Source: Chitinophaga agri
GTDB lineage: Bacteria; Bacteroidota; Bacteroidia; Chitinophagales; Chitinophagaceae
Direction of reading: 5' to 3'
NCBI RefSeq assembly: GCF_010093065.1
Contig: NZ_CP048113.1
Coordinates: 4,216,001-4,280,000 of the forward strand
Length of the DNA: 64,000 nucleotides
Shown one piece after another: positions 17,875 through 28,278 of this stretch. Under the pieces are notes generated by a model. The model saw only the letters and a list, made by a program, of their open reading frames with translations, did not search any database and was not told the origin of the DNA. The position numbers were made by a program, and so were the translations under genes. Every line of letters starts with the position of its first letter. The stretch's first letter is position 1.

Positions 17875-19830
17875 TTAATCCCGGAAATAAAGTTTAAGTA
17901 TCTGATCAGATGTCATTTTTGCACTGGCGCCATTCAATGAGTCCAGTTTTGATTTTTCTCTCACCACAGGATCGAGTGTGTTATACTCGAGCAATGTCTT
18001 CATCTGTGGTTTACGCTTTACAGAGATGGTGTCATGCAGGTATTTCTCCATGATCAGGCTCGCGATTGGAGCGGCGTAGGTACTACCGAAACCGGCGTTT
18101 TCCACAATCACCGCAACAGCGATCTTCGGATTATCTCTCGGAGCGAAAGCAACGAATACAGAGTGGTTTTTCAGTTTGGTAAGCTTTCCATTTACAATGG
18201 CGTTATTCTCTGCCGTACCTGTTTTACCACACACGATCTCGCCTTCTATCTTTGCAATTTGACCAGTACCTCTTTCTACCACATCCTGCATACCGTAAAT
18301 TACCGGCATATAAGAAGAGTCAGAAATTTTCGCTACTGTATGTCTCTCTTTGAATTTCTTCAGCAGATCGCTATCATCATTGTCAATATTATCCACGAAA
18401 TGCGGCAGATAATAATATCCTTTATTAGCAATGATACACATCGCGTTCGCCATTTGTAAAGGCGTGGCAACAACCTGTCCCTGGCCCATCCCTACGTACA
18501 GTTCTGAGCATGAGTTCCACTGACCATGATATAATCTGTTCATACCGGCAGTATCAATAGCCTTACCACCAGATTCACCCGGAATATCTATCCCGAGTTT
18601 GTGTCCGAGACCGAAAGAAGAGATGTAATCATGCCAGTGCTGGTGTCCTTTTTTCACCCCGCCCCATTTCGCGGCGTCCACTTCCATACGGTAAAGGTGC
18701 ACAAAATAGGCGTTACAGGAGTTGGCAATTGCCAAACGCAGGTTGGCTGCGTGTCCTGCATTGTGGTGCGTACAGGCGATAGGACGGCCACAATAAGTAT
18801 AAGCGCCACCACATGGGAAGCCAAAGCTTGGTGTGATCACACCCTCATCCAGCGCGATGAGCGCCGTCAGTGGTTTCATGGACGATCCTGGTGGATAACC
18901 AGCCTGGATGGCACGGTTAAACAGCGGTTTTGTCGTATCGGTAAACAAGCGGCTGAAGTTGCGGGTACGGTAGGAACCTGTCAGCAGGTTTGGATCAAAA
19001 GTAGGCGCACTGACCATGGTAAGGATACCACCCGTCTTCGGATCGATGGCAACGATACTACCGATCTTATTACGCATCAGGTGTTCACCTAATACCTGCA
19101 GGTCTACATCCAATGCGAGGCGCAGGTTTTTACCTGCGATAGCGGCCGTATCAAATTCACCCTTCTCATATGGCCCCTGCGGACGGTTGAGGTTATCTTT
19201 TACGAGATACTGTATACCACGCTGTCCCATCAGCACACTTTCATATGTTCTTTCCAGACCGGTCATACCCAGGTAGTCCCCCTGATTATAGGCGGAATAA
19301 GCGGGCTTCTGTAACATCTGTGGAGATACCTCACCGATATAACCAAGGATATTGGCCGCAGCATTGAAAGGGTAGGAGCGGATCTGACGTTGCACGAGCT
19401 CAAACCCTGGCTGGAACATATACATACTTTCCTGCAAACGGCCGAACATATCCGGCGCCAGCAGGGGATAGAATATAGATACACGGCGGCTGCCGTTTTT
19501 AATAATAGCGGTAGTGATACGTTTTCTGAACTCTTCCTTGTCAATGCGAAGGATCTCACACATGTAGGCAGTGTCAATATTTTTCACACTGATGGGTGTA
19601 ACGACGAGGTCGTACATAGCATCGTTGCTGAGAATACTTCTGCCTTTGCGGTCATATATAATACCGCGGCTTGGGTAAACCACCTTACGGAGTACCGCAT
19701 TGGCATCCGCCAGCTTGGAGTATTTCTTCTCAACAATCTGCAAAAAGAACAGCCTTGTAATGATCAGAAGGACCATTCCAAGGATAATAAACTGAATGAC
19801 TCTTTTCCTGGGCTGATTATAGACAGACAT
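17875..19830 (-). CDS. mrdA: Penicillin-binding protein 2, peptidoglycan transpeptidase
   Basis: A 651-aa class B PBP. A membrane anchor lies at residues about 10-31, the PBP dimerisation domain follows (YPSRGIIYDRKGRSIL), and the transpeptidase domain has the active-site SSMK (S316, K319), an SCN motif in LAIANSCNAYF and KTGTAENN. It cross-links peptidoglycan during lateral growth with RodA. The order mreB-mreC-mreD-pbp2-rodA is conserved. A 196-bp gap separates it from mreD, unusual in an otherwise tight cluster. Confidence 0.95.
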   Translation of the reverse strand: MSVYNQPRKRVIQFIILGMVLLIITRLFFLQIVEKKYSKLADANAVLRKVVYPSRGIIYDRKGRSILSNDAMYDLVVTPISVKNIDTAYMCEILRIDKEEFRKRITTAIIKNGSRRVSIFYPLLAPDMFGRLQESMYMFQPGFELVQRQIRSYPFNAAANILGYIGEVSPQMLQKPAYSAYNQGDYLGMTGLERTYESVLMGQRGIQYLVKDNLNRPQGPYEKGEFDTAAIAGKNLRLALDVDLQVLGEHLMRNKIGSIVAIDPKTGGILTMVSAPTFDPNLLTGSYRTRNFSRLFTDTTKPLFNRAIQAGYPPGSSMKPLTALIALDEGVITPSFGFPCGGAYTYCGRPIACTHHNAGHAANLRLAIANSCNAYFVHLYRMEVDAAKWGGVKKGHQHWHDYISSFGLGHKLGIDIPGESGGKAIDTAGMNRLYHGQWNSCSELYVGMGQGQVVATPLQMANAMCIIANKGYYYLPHFVDNIDNDDSDLLKKFKERHTVAKISDSSYMPVIYGMQDVVERGTGQIAKIEGEIVCGKTGTAENNAIVNGKLTKLKNHSVFVAFAPRDNPKIAVAVIVENAGFGSTYAAPIASLIMEKYLHDTISVKRKPQMKTLLEYNTLDPVVREKSKLDSLNGASAKMTSDQILKLYFRD

Positions 19831-20026
19831 TTACGCTGAATAATGTGGCCACTTCACGGCCTCCCCTACCGTCTGGCAGAAAGATGAAGCAAGCGACCTG
19901 TTGCTTTATAATAAACTTTCAATTCCTAAAGATAGATATTACGTTCTGTGGTATCTGTTATCGTGCTTCTAATTAACAAAACATAATCTCTCAAAAAATA
20001 TGGTCTTTATACTGGTTCCCGGCCTA

Positions 20027-20536
20027 CTACTTCCTGGAAAAGAACAATAATTCATACAGCACTATCAGCAGGATACTGGCGGCTGTCGATAAGAGGATCT
20101 TCAAAAGCAGGTAGAAAAAGCTCGCAAAGCTGAACACTTCCAGTGGGAAATACACCAGGTTGTGCAAAAATACCAGGATTGCGATATAGGTCAGGAATTG
20201 GGACACTCCCATGCTGGTCATGGATGGTGTTTTCTGAGTGGTCTCAAAACCACCCTGTGGCGATAATACGTTGATGATAAACGGACGGAGATAAGCGATG
20301 AAGACACAGGCAGCTGCGTGCATCCCCATGGTGTTCATAAACATGTCCATACCGAGCCCCATGAGCAATGCCAGCAGCATTAATGCCGGGCGGGGCAGGT
20401 TGAATGGCAGTAACAGGACGAACAACATGTACAGGTTAAGCCCTACCAGCTGGTGCAGCAGGATATTATTCAGTACAAATACCTGCAACAGCAGTAAAAG
20501 CACAAAGCGGATAATATTTCTTAACAGTATACTCAT
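20027..20536 (-). CDS. mreD: Rod-shape-determining protein MreD
   Basis: A 169-aa inner-membrane protein with five or so hydrophobic helices and few charged residues. Identity rests on position and topology: its ATG overlaps the mreC stop (ATGA, 20533-20536), and it is followed by pbp2 and rodA. MreD links the MreB cytoskeleton and MreC to the wall-synthesis enzymes. The sequence GLNLYMLFVLLLPFNLPRP and GMGMHAAACVFIAYLRP fit Bacteroidota MreD. Length is normal. Confidence 0.88.
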   Translation of the reverse strand: MSILLRNIIRFVLLLLLQVFVLNNILLHQLVGLNLYMLFVLLLPFNLPRPALMLLALLMGLGMDMFMNTMGMHAAACVFIAYLRPFIINVLSPQGGFETTQKTPSMTSMGVSQFLTYIAILVFLHNLVYFPLEVFSFASFFYLLLKILLSTAASILLIVLYELLFFSRK

Positions 20537-21420
20537 TTAATCAGCCTGTAGGTTGAATCTTCTAAAGATTGTTGTTCTTCCTTCAGCAGGTTGTCAATGA
20601 CATATACGTACTGAAGATTGTAAAAGTTAGTAGCCAGTTTAATCCTGATGGTATAGGCGGTACTGGATTTATCAGCGAGCGTATAGGATTCTACGTAACC
20701 GATAGGGATATTTTCAGGAAACAGGGCAGAGTAACCACTGGTCACTACGGTATCTCCTTTAATGAGTTTCACACTTTTCGGTACATCTTCCATCACGGCA
20801 TAGCCGGCTTCTCCACCGTACCAGCGTACGGTACCCATTTCCTTGCTATAGCTCAGACGGGCACTGAAGCCGAAGCTTTTTCCTTTGGAAAGGAGGGAAA
20901 GCACAACGGCATAGTCTTTATTCACGCTACGTACCACACCCACAACGCCACTTGGACCTACGACACCCATGTTTGGTCTGATACCATTATCGCTACCGCG
21001 TCTGATGGTAATATAGTTAATAGGATTATTAACGCTGTTATTCACCACTTTCGCTTCCTTGTAGAAGTAACGGCGTACTTCAGTACCGATCACCTTACGG
21101 GTGGTGTCAGTGCTGTAGTGACGGATGGTATCCGTTTTTACGATATTTTGAAGGGTAACGCTGTCGAAGCTGGTGCGCAGCATGTTATGGAGGCGGGCAT
21201 TTTCTTTCACCAGGCTATCATTGGTAGCTTTCAGGTGGAAGTAATACTCCACATTGTTGTAACGCTCGTATAACCTGGCGCTGAGACTATTGGCAGAGTT
21301 GAGGTAGGCTGATTTCTGAAGATCGTTGTTCCGGAATACCAGCACAATACAAATCACTTCCAGCAGCAGAAACAGAAAAAAATTAAAATAGCGCCTAAAG
21401 AAAATGATGAGATTACGCAC
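20533..21420 (-). CDS. mreC: Rod-shape-determining protein MreC
   Basis: A 295-aa bitopic protein. It starts at GTG 21420 with one membrane helix (FFRRYFNFFLFLLLEVICIV), then a coiled-coil region (residues about 55-80: LYERYNNVEYYFHLKATNDSL is part of it) and two beta domains (NPINYITIRRGSDNGIRPNM; VGPSGVVGVVRSV). MreC scaffolds the elongasome in the periplasm. No better ATG start exists upstream in frame. The stop overlaps the mreD start, indicating translational coupling. Confidence 0.93.
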   Translation of the reverse strand: MRNLIIFFRRYFNFFLFLLLEVICIVLVFRNNDLQKSAYLNSANSLSARLYERYNNVEYYFHLKATNDSLVKENARLHNMLRTSFDSVTLQNIVKTDTIRHYSTDTTRKVIGTEVRRYFYKEAKVVNNSVNNPINYITIRRGSDNGIRPNMGVVGPSGVVGVVRSVNKDYAVVLSLLSKGKSFGFSARLSYSKEMGTVRWYGGEAGYAVMEDVPKSVKLIKGDTVVTSGYSALFPENIPIGYVESYTLADKSSTAYTIRIKLATNFYNLQYVYVIDNLLKEEQQSLEDSTYRLIK

Positions 21421-21484
21421 AGGATGTATTTTCTTGGTAGAAGATGTACAGGGCAGCTGTTACTGCCCCGTACATTTCCTGATA

Positions 21485-22507
21485 TTATTGCATAAGGAAC
21501 GGATACTTACCTACGTGTTTCAGTGCGATTCCGGTACCTCTTACTACCGCACGTAACGGATCGTCCGCTACGTGAACAGGTAATTTAATCTTCTGAGTGA
21601 GACGTTTGTCCAGTCCGCGGAGCAATGCACCACCACCAGTCAGGTAAAGACCCCTGCGGTAGATATCTGCAGCCAGCTCCGGAGGAGTGGTTTCGAGTGC
21701 TTTCAGGATAGCTTCTTCGATCTTGAAGATAGATTTATCAAGCGCTTCGGCTACTTCCTGGTAAGACACCATGATTTGTTTAGGAATACCGGTTACCAGG
21801 TCACGACCGTTTACAGCCACGTCATCTGGTGGGTTATCCAGTTCTTTCAGGGCGGAACCGATCTGGATCTTGATCTGTTCAGCGGTCCTTTCGCCGATCA
21901 ACAGGCTATGATAACGACGCAGGGCTTCCATGATATCAGCGGTAAATTCATCACCGGCGATACGGATACTCTGGTCACAAACGATACCTGCGAGGGCTAT
22001 TACGGAGATACCGGTGGTACCACCTCCGATATCAATGATCATGTTACCAACGGGTTCTTCCACGTCTATGCCGATACCTAATGCAGCGGCCATTGGTTCA
22101 TGTATGAGGAACACTTCCTTCGCGCCTGCCTGTTCAGCAGAGTCGCGTACGGCGCGTTTTTCTACTTCTGTAATGCTGGAGGGTATGCAGATAACCATAC
22201 GCCAGCTTGGGGAGAATAAGGGCTTTTTGGGATACACCAGTTTGATCATCTCACGCAACATACCTTCTGCCGCGTTAAAGTCGGCTATCACACCATCTTT
22301 CAACGGACGGATCGTACGCAGGTACTCGTGTGTCTTCTCGTGCATCATCATGGCCTTCTTTCCTACCGCCACGATTTTACCGCTTGCGCGCTCTATAGCA
22401 ACAATGGAAGGTTCATCCACCACCACCTGGTCATTGTGAATGATCAGCGTGTTAGCTGTACCTAAGTCAATCGCTATTTCCTGTGTTAAAAAATTAAAGA
22501 ACCCCAT
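21485..22507 (-). CDS. mreB: Rod-shape-determining protein MreB (actin homologue)
   Basis: A 340-aa actin-like ATPase. Phosphate-binding IDLGTANTLI at the N-terminus, IDIGGGTTGISVIAL in the second phosphate loop and LTGGGALLRGLD in the adenosine loop are all intact. It forms the cytoskeletal filaments that guide wall synthesis and is the first gene of the mre-rod cluster. A membrane-binding hydrophobic start (MGFFNFLTQEIA) is present. The 354 bp upstream hold its promoter; CATTTTTG near 22540 is one mismatch from the -7 consensus. Confidence 0.97.
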   Translation of the reverse strand: MGFFNFLTQEIAIDLGTANTLIIHNDQVVVDEPSIVAIERASGKIVAVGKKAMMMHEKTHEYLRTIRPLKDGVIADFNAAEGMLREMIKLVYPKKPLFSPSWRMVICIPSSITEVEKRAVRDSAEQAGAKEVFLIHEPMAAALGIGIDVEEPVGNMIIDIGGGTTGISVIALAGIVCDQSIRIAGDEFTADIMEALRRYHSLLIGERTAEQIKIQIGSALKELDNPPDDVAVNGRDLVTGIPKQIMVSYQEVAEALDKSIFKIEEAILKALETTPPELAADIYRRGLYLTGGGALLRGLDKRLTQKIKLPVHVADDPLRAVVRGTGIALKHVGKYPFLMQ

Positions 22508-22861
22508 TGCTTAATATGGTCAAAATATTATTGTGTGCAAAAATGAATAATTCCAACGAATATACAATCTTAAAATTGTTTGTTTTCTCAATAATACAAC
22601 TATAATATTAAAAAATGTTATTTATTGTATCTGATGAGCCGGTTAATAAGTTGCAACAGTTATTGACAAGGTAACGGCCGGCATAGTAATGACTCTCGAA
22701 AACGCTTAAACGAAAATGGTTTGTGTTATTTCTGTACTCTGTATGAATGAGTTATGCTCTCCCAGACCCTCCCTTTGGCCTCTTCCGGCACACACCGGAA
22801 CCCTCGATCAGACTACACTTTTCGCGCCGTATGGGCGCGAAAGGCGCAAATGAACATCTTG
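22508..22861. other. Intergenic region between mreB and purD with two hairpins
   Basis: A 354-bp stretch without a credible gene. The half next to mreB is AT-rich and should carry its promoter. Near purD there are two compact hairpins: TTCCGG/CCGGAA (22783-22800) and TTTCGCGCC/GGCGCGAAA (22820-22842). The second lies just 3' of purD on the minus strand and probably ends purD transcription, though it lacks a T run. Confidence 0.6.
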
Positions 22862-24139
22862 CTACACGAACTCGTAACCAATATCCCTCCTGTAATATTT
22901 GCCTTCAAAGTCAATAATTTCAGCAGTCTGCCGGCTGTGCGTCAACGCAATGCCCAGATCAGTTGCAAGGGAAGTTACAGTCAGTACACGACCACCATTC
23001 GTAAGGATTTCCCCTCCCGCGGCTTTTGTTCCTGCCTGAAATACCAACTGGTCCTGCGTAGGTGCCGGTATATTGCTGATCACCTTTCCTTTTTCGTATG
23101 CCTCCGGATAGCCTTTTGCTACCAGCATAACGGTGGTTGCCACACGGGCATCCTCGTAGATCGTTTGTGATGAAAGCTGCCCTTCCTGTACTGCTTTGAA
23201 CAGTTCCAGCAGATCGTTCTGCAAACGTGGTATCACCACCTCTGTTTCCGGATCGCCCATACGGCAGTTGTATTCAATCACGAACGGTTCTCCATTCACA
23301 TTAATCAAGCCAAAAAAGATGAACCCGTTATAAACGATGTTCTCTTTTTCCAGTCCGGACACTGTCGGACGGATAACGCGGTCTTCCACCAATGCCATGA
23401 ATGCCTGGTCAGCAAACGGCACAGGGGAAACGGCACCCATACCACCGGTGTTCAGACCAGTGTCTCCTTCTCCGATCCGTTTATAGTCTTTTGCTGTAGG
23501 CAGGATCTTGTAGGAATGACCATCTGTCAGTACAAATACCGACAGCTCAATTCCTGTCAGGAACTGCTCTACAACTACTGTCTTACTAGCATCACCAAAC
23601 TTCGCATCTTTTATCATCTGTGAGAACTCCACCACAGCTTCTTCCCGATCATTCAGGATCACAACCCCTTTACCTGCTGCCAGTCCATCGGCCTTCAGTA
23701 CGATCGGCAGGGTATGACTACGCAGATATGCCACGCCTTCTTCATAATTTTCCTCACTGAACTCGCGATAAGCGGCAGTAGGAATATTATGACGCTGCAT
23801 AAACTGCTTGGCAAACGCTTTACTGCCCTCCAGCTGTGCTCCCAGGGCAGATGGGCCCATTACCGGAATATGCTGTAAAGCGGCATCCTGCTGAAAGTAA
23901 TCGTAAATTCCTTTTACCAGCGGTTCTTCAGAACCCGGCACTACCAGAGAGATCGCATTCTCTACACAGAAACTCTTTATTTTCTCAAAATCAGAAACAG
24001 CGATATCAAGGTTCTGTCCGTATTGGGCAGTACCCGCATTCCCAGGAGCAATAAACAACTGTTCACAATAAGTGCTCTGTGCCATTTTCCATGCGAGGGC
24101 GTGCTCACGACCGCCGCTTCCTAATAGTAATATCTTCAT
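22862..24139 (-). CDS. purD: Phosphoribosylamine-glycine ligase
   Basis: A 425-aa ATP-grasp enzyme of purine synthesis that joins 5-phosphoribosylamine and glycine. It begins MKILLLGSGGREHALAWKM, the PurD hallmark, and has the ATP-grasp motifs VLKADGLAAGKGVVI and EYNCRMGDPETEV, plus DTGLNTGGMGAVSP. Length is normal. It is monocistronic on the minus strand and divergent from the peptide transporter at 24341. Confidence 0.96.
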   Translation of the reverse strand: MKILLLGSGGREHALAWKMAQSTYCEQLFIAPGNAGTAQYGQNLDIAVSDFEKIKSFCVENAISLVVPGSEEPLVKGIYDYFQQDAALQHIPVMGPSALGAQLEGSKAFAKQFMQRHNIPTAAYREFSEENYEEGVAYLRSHTLPIVLKADGLAAGKGVVILNDREEAVVEFSQMIKDAKFGDASKTVVVEQFLTGIELSVFVLTDGHSYKILPTAKDYKRIGEGDTGLNTGGMGAVSPVPFADQAFMALVEDRVIRPTVSGLEKENIVYNGFIFFGLINVNGEPFVIEYNCRMGDPETEVVIPRLQNDLLELFKAVQEGQLSSQTIYEDARVATTVMLVAKGYPEAYEKGKVISNIPAPTQDQLVFQAGTKAAGGEILTNGGRVLTVTSLATDLGIALTHSRQTAEIIDFEGKYYRRDIGYEFV

Positions 24140-24340
24140 ATGAAAAAATAAAAAATTCGCTTGCGCGCTTTAAATACATTCACCTGGTCAATCGGCCCCG
24201 TTCTTCTAAATTTTTTGCAAAGAAAGGCCAAAATTTAACCAAAAACACCATTTTACCCGATAAAAAGCTGAATTTATTTAACTTGCCGGATTCGGACGAC
24301 TGACTAACACCATAAACAACAAAAACTAAACGTACCTATT

Positions 24341-26041
24341 ATGACTCAATCTGCTGTTGAGCAGCCTGTAATCTCGCCCTCTTCTAAAGGAAAAGGGCAC
24401 CACAAAGGATTATATGTACTCTTTTTTACAGAAATGTGGGAACGCTTCGGTTATTACCTGATGATCGGTATCTTCTTTCTTTACCTCGTAGACCCTGCGA
24501 CTAATGGTGGTAAAGGACTAGACACGACCAAAGCGGCTGACCTCGTTGGCTCCTACATCGCATTAGTTTACCTTTCTCCATTCCTTGGCGGCCTTATGGC
24601 TGACAGGTATCTTGGCTACCGCCGCGCCGTTATACTCGGTGGTGTGCTGCTGGCGGCTGGTTATTTCAGTCTGGCCGTTCCCGGCGACATGGCCATGTAT
24701 GTCGGCCTGGGCCTGATCATTATTGGTAACGGTTTTTTCAAACCGAATATCGGTACGATCCTCGGAAACATCTACAACAGGGAAGACCTACGCGCCAAAA
24801 AAGATGTTGCATATAACATTTTTTACATGGGTGTAAATATCGGCGCCTTCATCTGCAACTTCGTAGCCGCTTATCTTCGTAACCATTATGGATGGGGACA
24901 CGCATTTGCTGCTGCCGGTGTAGGTATGCTGATCGGTCTGATCATCTTCGCGACCAACCAGAAAGTGATTGCTTCAGGCGATGTAAGAAAAGAGCCTTCT
25001 CCGGACGACATGCCAATGGCTAAGATTGTATCCCTGGTATTCCTGCCTGCCATCATCGCTGCTACGCTCGGCTATTTTATGAACGATATCCTGGGACATA
25101 CCCTGTTCCACACCCGTTCAAATGACGCCTTCATGTTTGCCTGCGTACCGATCATTATCTTCTATATCCGCTTATATACTACCTCTCAGAAACGTGAAGA
25201 CAAACGCGGACTGGGTGCCCTGCTGGCATTCTTCGCCGTGGCGATCGTATTCTGGGTGATCTACAACCAGAACAGTACAGGTCTGACCATCTGGGCTGAC
25301 CAGTATACCGACCGCTCTATGTCCGCTGGTGTCGAAGAAGCTGCCAAACCACTGGGTATGCTGCAGACGGTGACTACCGATCCTCACGCTGTGACACAGG
25401 TTGACGAACACTTCCGTGCTGTAACAGATGCTTCCGGTAAGGTAGTTGAAACACAGGGCCCGGACCTGTATTTCCAGAACGTTCCCAAAGATCAGTGGCC
25501 TAAAGACGGTAAAATGAGACTGATCTCCACCGAGATCTTCCAGTCTATCAATCCGTTCTTCATTGTGGCATTCAGTCTCATGGTTGTTGGTTTATTCGGA
25601 TGGCTGGCTAAACGAGGCAAGGAACCAACCACGCCTGTGAAAGTGGCCATGGGTATATTCCTGGCGGGTGCATCTTCGCTGCTGATGGTGGTAGCTGCGT
25701 CCATGACCAACGTTTATCTTGACAAAACCTCTATGGGATGGCTCTTCGGAACCTATGCCGTGTTTACGGTAGGTGAGATCCTGGTAAGTCCTATCGGTCT
25801 GTCCATGGTATCTAAGCTCTCTCCGCCACGTGTAACAGCGCTTATGATGGGTGGCTGGTACCTGGTAAATGCGATCGCAGGTAAAGTAGCCGGTCTGATG
25901 GCCACCTTCTGGGATGAGTTCATCGACAAGAAACTGTACTTCCTGATCCTCGTGGTATCCGCTGCTGTTGCTGGCGTCGTGATGCTGATGATCAGTAAAT
26001 GGATCGCCTCCGTAGTGAAAGAGAAAACCGGATCCTACTAA
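24341..26041 (+). CDS. Proton-dependent oligopeptide transporter (POT/PTR family)
   Basis: A 566-aa major-facilitator protein with the POT signature ExxERFxYY (EMWERFGYY, residues about 31-39), a second signature GNGFFKPNIGTILGNIY and about 14 hydrophobic segments. It imports di- and tripeptides with protons. A hydrophilic insertion of about 70 residues (residues about 325-395, VEEAAKPLGMLQTV to QWPKDGKMR) between helices is typical of Bacteroidota members. A terminator follows and then a second, unrelated peptide transporter, so the locus is dedicated to peptide uptake. Confidence 0.93.
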   Translation: MTQSAVEQPVISPSSKGKGHHKGLYVLFFTEMWERFGYYLMIGIFFLYLVDPATNGGKGLDTTKAADLVGSYIALVYLSPFLGGLMADRYLGYRRAVILGGVLLAAGYFSLAVPGDMAMYVGLGLIIIGNGFFKPNIGTILGNIYNREDLRAKKDVAYNIFYMGVNIGAFICNFVAAYLRNHYGWGHAFAAAGVGMLIGLIIFATNQKVIASGDVRKEPSPDDMPMAKIVSLVFLPAIIAATLGYFMNDILGHTLFHTRSNDAFMFACVPIIIFYIRLYTTSQKREDKRGLGALLAFFAVAIVFWVIYNQNSTGLTIWADQYTDRSMSAGVEEAAKPLGMLQTVTTDPHAVTQVDEHFRAVTDASGKVVETQGPDLYFQNVPKDQWPKDGKMRLISTEIFQSINPFFIVAFSLMVVGLFGWLAKRGKEPTTPVKVAMGIFLAGASSLLMVVAASMTNVYLDKTSMGWLFGTYAVFTVGEILVSPIGLSMVSKLSPPRVTALMMGGWYLVNAIAGKVAGLMATFWDEFIDKKLYFLILVVSAAVAGVVMLMISKWIASVVKEKTGSY

Positions 26042-26060
26042 TATCACTGATTATCATATC

Positions 26061-26098
26061 ATTAAGAAAGGCGTGGTTCCCTCCGCGCCTTTCTTAAT
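26061..26098 (+). terminator. Terminator between the two peptide transporters
   Basis: ATTAAGAAAGGCG pairs with CGCCTTTCTTAAT, 20 nt after the POT stop. Confidence 0.85.
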
Positions 26099-26216
26099 TT
26101 GTAGCCGGTAAGATCGGCGCCAGCATTGACCGGTTATCCGAAAACCAGCCACAAAAAAGGATTTTTCGCTTATATTGCCGTTTAATCAACAAAAATCTAC
26201 ACTATCAAACCTACTT

Positions 26217-28265
26217 ATGGCAGATAAATTCAAGCCTTTCGTATCGCCGGAAGTGCATATGAAAGAGTTTACGCTCAAGTCCATTATACTGGGCTGTATT
26301 TTTGGGATCATCTTCGGAGCCGCAACTGTATACCTCGCATTAAAAGCAGGTTTGACTGTTTCTGCCTCTATTCCTATCGCCGTGATCGCTATCACCCTGG
26401 GTCGTAAGTTCTTCAAAACGACCATTCTTGAAAACAACATTATCCAGACCACGGGTTCTGCAGGTGAGTCTATTGCTGCTGGTGTAGTATTTACCCTGCC
26501 AGGTTTCCTGTTCCTGACAGATGGTGGTGGTGAGGAGTTCTTTAATTACATGACGATCCTGATCCTCGCCATCTTTGGTGGTATCCTGGGTACGCTTATG
26601 ATGATCCCACTGCGCAAGTCATTGATCGTAAAAGAGCATGAAACACTACCTTATCCGGAAGGTACTGCCTGTGGTGAGGTACTGATCGCTGGCGAGAAAG
26701 GCGGTGATTTTGCTAAGACGGCCTTTCTGGGTCTGGGATTTGCTGCGGTTTATGCTGTCTTTCAGAAGATATTTCATGTGGTGGCTGAAGCGCCTTATTT
26801 CGTCACTCAACAAGTCAATAAATACTTCCCTTCTGCACGTGTAGGTGGTGAAATTACACCGGAATACATGGGTGTCGGCTATATTATCGGCCCACGCATC
26901 GCTGGTGTACTGGTAGCTGGCGGCGTGCTATCCTGGCTGGTACTAATCCCTTTACTGGCTTCTCTGCTACCGGCTGATATGATTGCTACCCAACTTGTTA
27001 AACTAGGCTATCTCGCGAATCTTCAAACTGAAGGTGGTGGTGCGGGATGGGATCCGGCTTTACATACCTTCAAAGATTATCCAAAGGCCGTTTATCTGGC
27101 ATATGTACGTCAAATCGGTGCTGGCGCGGTAGCGGCGGGTGGTTTTATTACGCTGATTAAAACAATCCCTACCATCATTTCCTCTTTCAAAGGCAGCATC
27201 GGCTCCCTGAAAAAAGATGAACAGGATACGACCAGCGGAAAAGGAGCTGTGCCACGTACTGAAAGAGACCTGAACATAAAGATCGTATTATTCGGTAGCA
27301 TCGCCCTGATCCTATTGATGGCATTTCTGCCTCAGTTACCTGGCGACTCTATCGTAAATAAATTGTTGGTAGGTGTTCTGGTAGTTATATTCGGCGCCTT
27401 CTTCGTAACTGTATCCAGCCGGATCGTTGGTCTGATCGGTTCTTCAAATAACCCTATCTCTGGAATGACAATCGCTACTTTGATGGGTACCTGCCTCGTA
27501 TTCATTTCTGTTGGATGGAGTGGGAAAGCATATGAGCCTATGGCGCTGGTAGTAGGTGGTATGATCTGTATTGCTGCTGCGAATGCTGGTGGTACCTCAC
27601 AAGACCTGAAATCTGGTTATATAGTGGGTGCAACACCTATGTATCAGCAGATATCCCTGTTCATAGGTGCGATCGTTTCCTCTATCGTGATCGGGCTGAC
27701 CGTGAAATTCCTGGATAAACCAACTGCTGCAATGATTGCAAAAGGTGTAACTAAACATGCCATTGGTAGTGAATTCTATCCGGCTCCGCAGGGTACACTG
27801 ATGGCAACCCTCGATAAAGGTATTCTGTCTTACAACCTGGATTGGCAGTTCGTACTGGTAGGGGTGTTTCTGGCTATCACCATGGAACTCTGCGGTATCA
27901 AAGCCCTCTCCTTCGCTGTAGGAGCCTATCTGCCACTGTCTACCACCCTCCCGATCTTCATTGGTGGTGCCATTCGTGGTATAGTTGATAGAAAACGTAA
28001 AAAGGATAATGCACAATTATCCGCAGAGGAAGAAGAGCTTGGTAAAGGTAATTTGTTTGCCACTGGACTTGTAGCCGGTGGAGCAGTTTCCGGAGTTATT
28101 ATAGCCATACTTGCGGGATTTGACGGTTCCGCCAAAGCATTGGAAGCTATCAATATGGAAGGTACTTTAACCAATGTACTGGGCCATGGCGGATACTTCC
28201 TTTTAGGTACGCTGGCGTTTGCGGGTATGGGTACTTACCTGTACCGTATCGCGATCAAAAAATAA
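26217..28265 (+). CDS. OPT-family oligopeptide transporter
   Basis: A 682-aa polytopic membrane protein of the oligopeptide transporter (OPT) family. I chose ATG 26217 (MADKFKPFVSPEVHMKEFTL) over an upstream in-frame TTG because the first 14 residues would be unlike the family. Motifs: LKAGLTVSASIPIAVIAITL, NNIIQTTGSAGESIAAGVVF, PYPEGTACGEVL and NPISGMTIATLMGT. About 16 hydrophobic segments are seen. Bacterial OPT proteins carry peptides or metal chelates. It stands alone between two terminators. Confidence 0.92.
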   Translation: MADKFKPFVSPEVHMKEFTLKSIILGCIFGIIFGAATVYLALKAGLTVSASIPIAVIAITLGRKFFKTTILENNIIQTTGSAGESIAAGVVFTLPGFLFLTDGGGEEFFNYMTILILAIFGGILGTLMMIPLRKSLIVKEHETLPYPEGTACGEVLIAGEKGGDFAKTAFLGLGFAAVYAVFQKIFHVVAEAPYFVTQQVNKYFPSARVGGEITPEYMGVGYIIGPRIAGVLVAGGVLSWLVLIPLLASLLPADMIATQLVKLGYLANLQTEGGGAGWDPALHTFKDYPKAVYLAYVRQIGAGAVAAGGFITLIKTIPTIISSFKGSIGSLKKDEQDTTSGKGAVPRTERDLNIKIVLFGSIALILLMAFLPQLPGDSIVNKLLVGVLVVIFGAFFVTVSSRIVGLIGSSNNPISGMTIATLMGTCLVFISVGWSGKAYEPMALVVGGMICIAAANAGGTSQDLKSGYIVGATPMYQQISLFIGAIVSSIVIGLTVKFLDKPTAAMIAKGVTKHAIGSEFYPAPQGTLMATLDKGILSYNLDWQFVLVGVFLAITMELCGIKALSFAVGAYLPLSTTLPIFIGGAIRGIVDRKRKKDNAQLSAEEEELGKGNLFATGLVAGGAVSGVIIAILAGFDGSAKALEAINMEGTLTNVLGHGGYFLLGTLAFAGMGTYLYRIAIKK

Positions 28266-28278
28266 GAACACCTTACAG

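Noticed and set aside
22820..22842. Site-specific recombination or attachment site at the GC-rich hairpin near purD
   Set aside because: No integrase, direct repeats or foreign genes nearby; a transcription-ending hairpin is the simpler reading.
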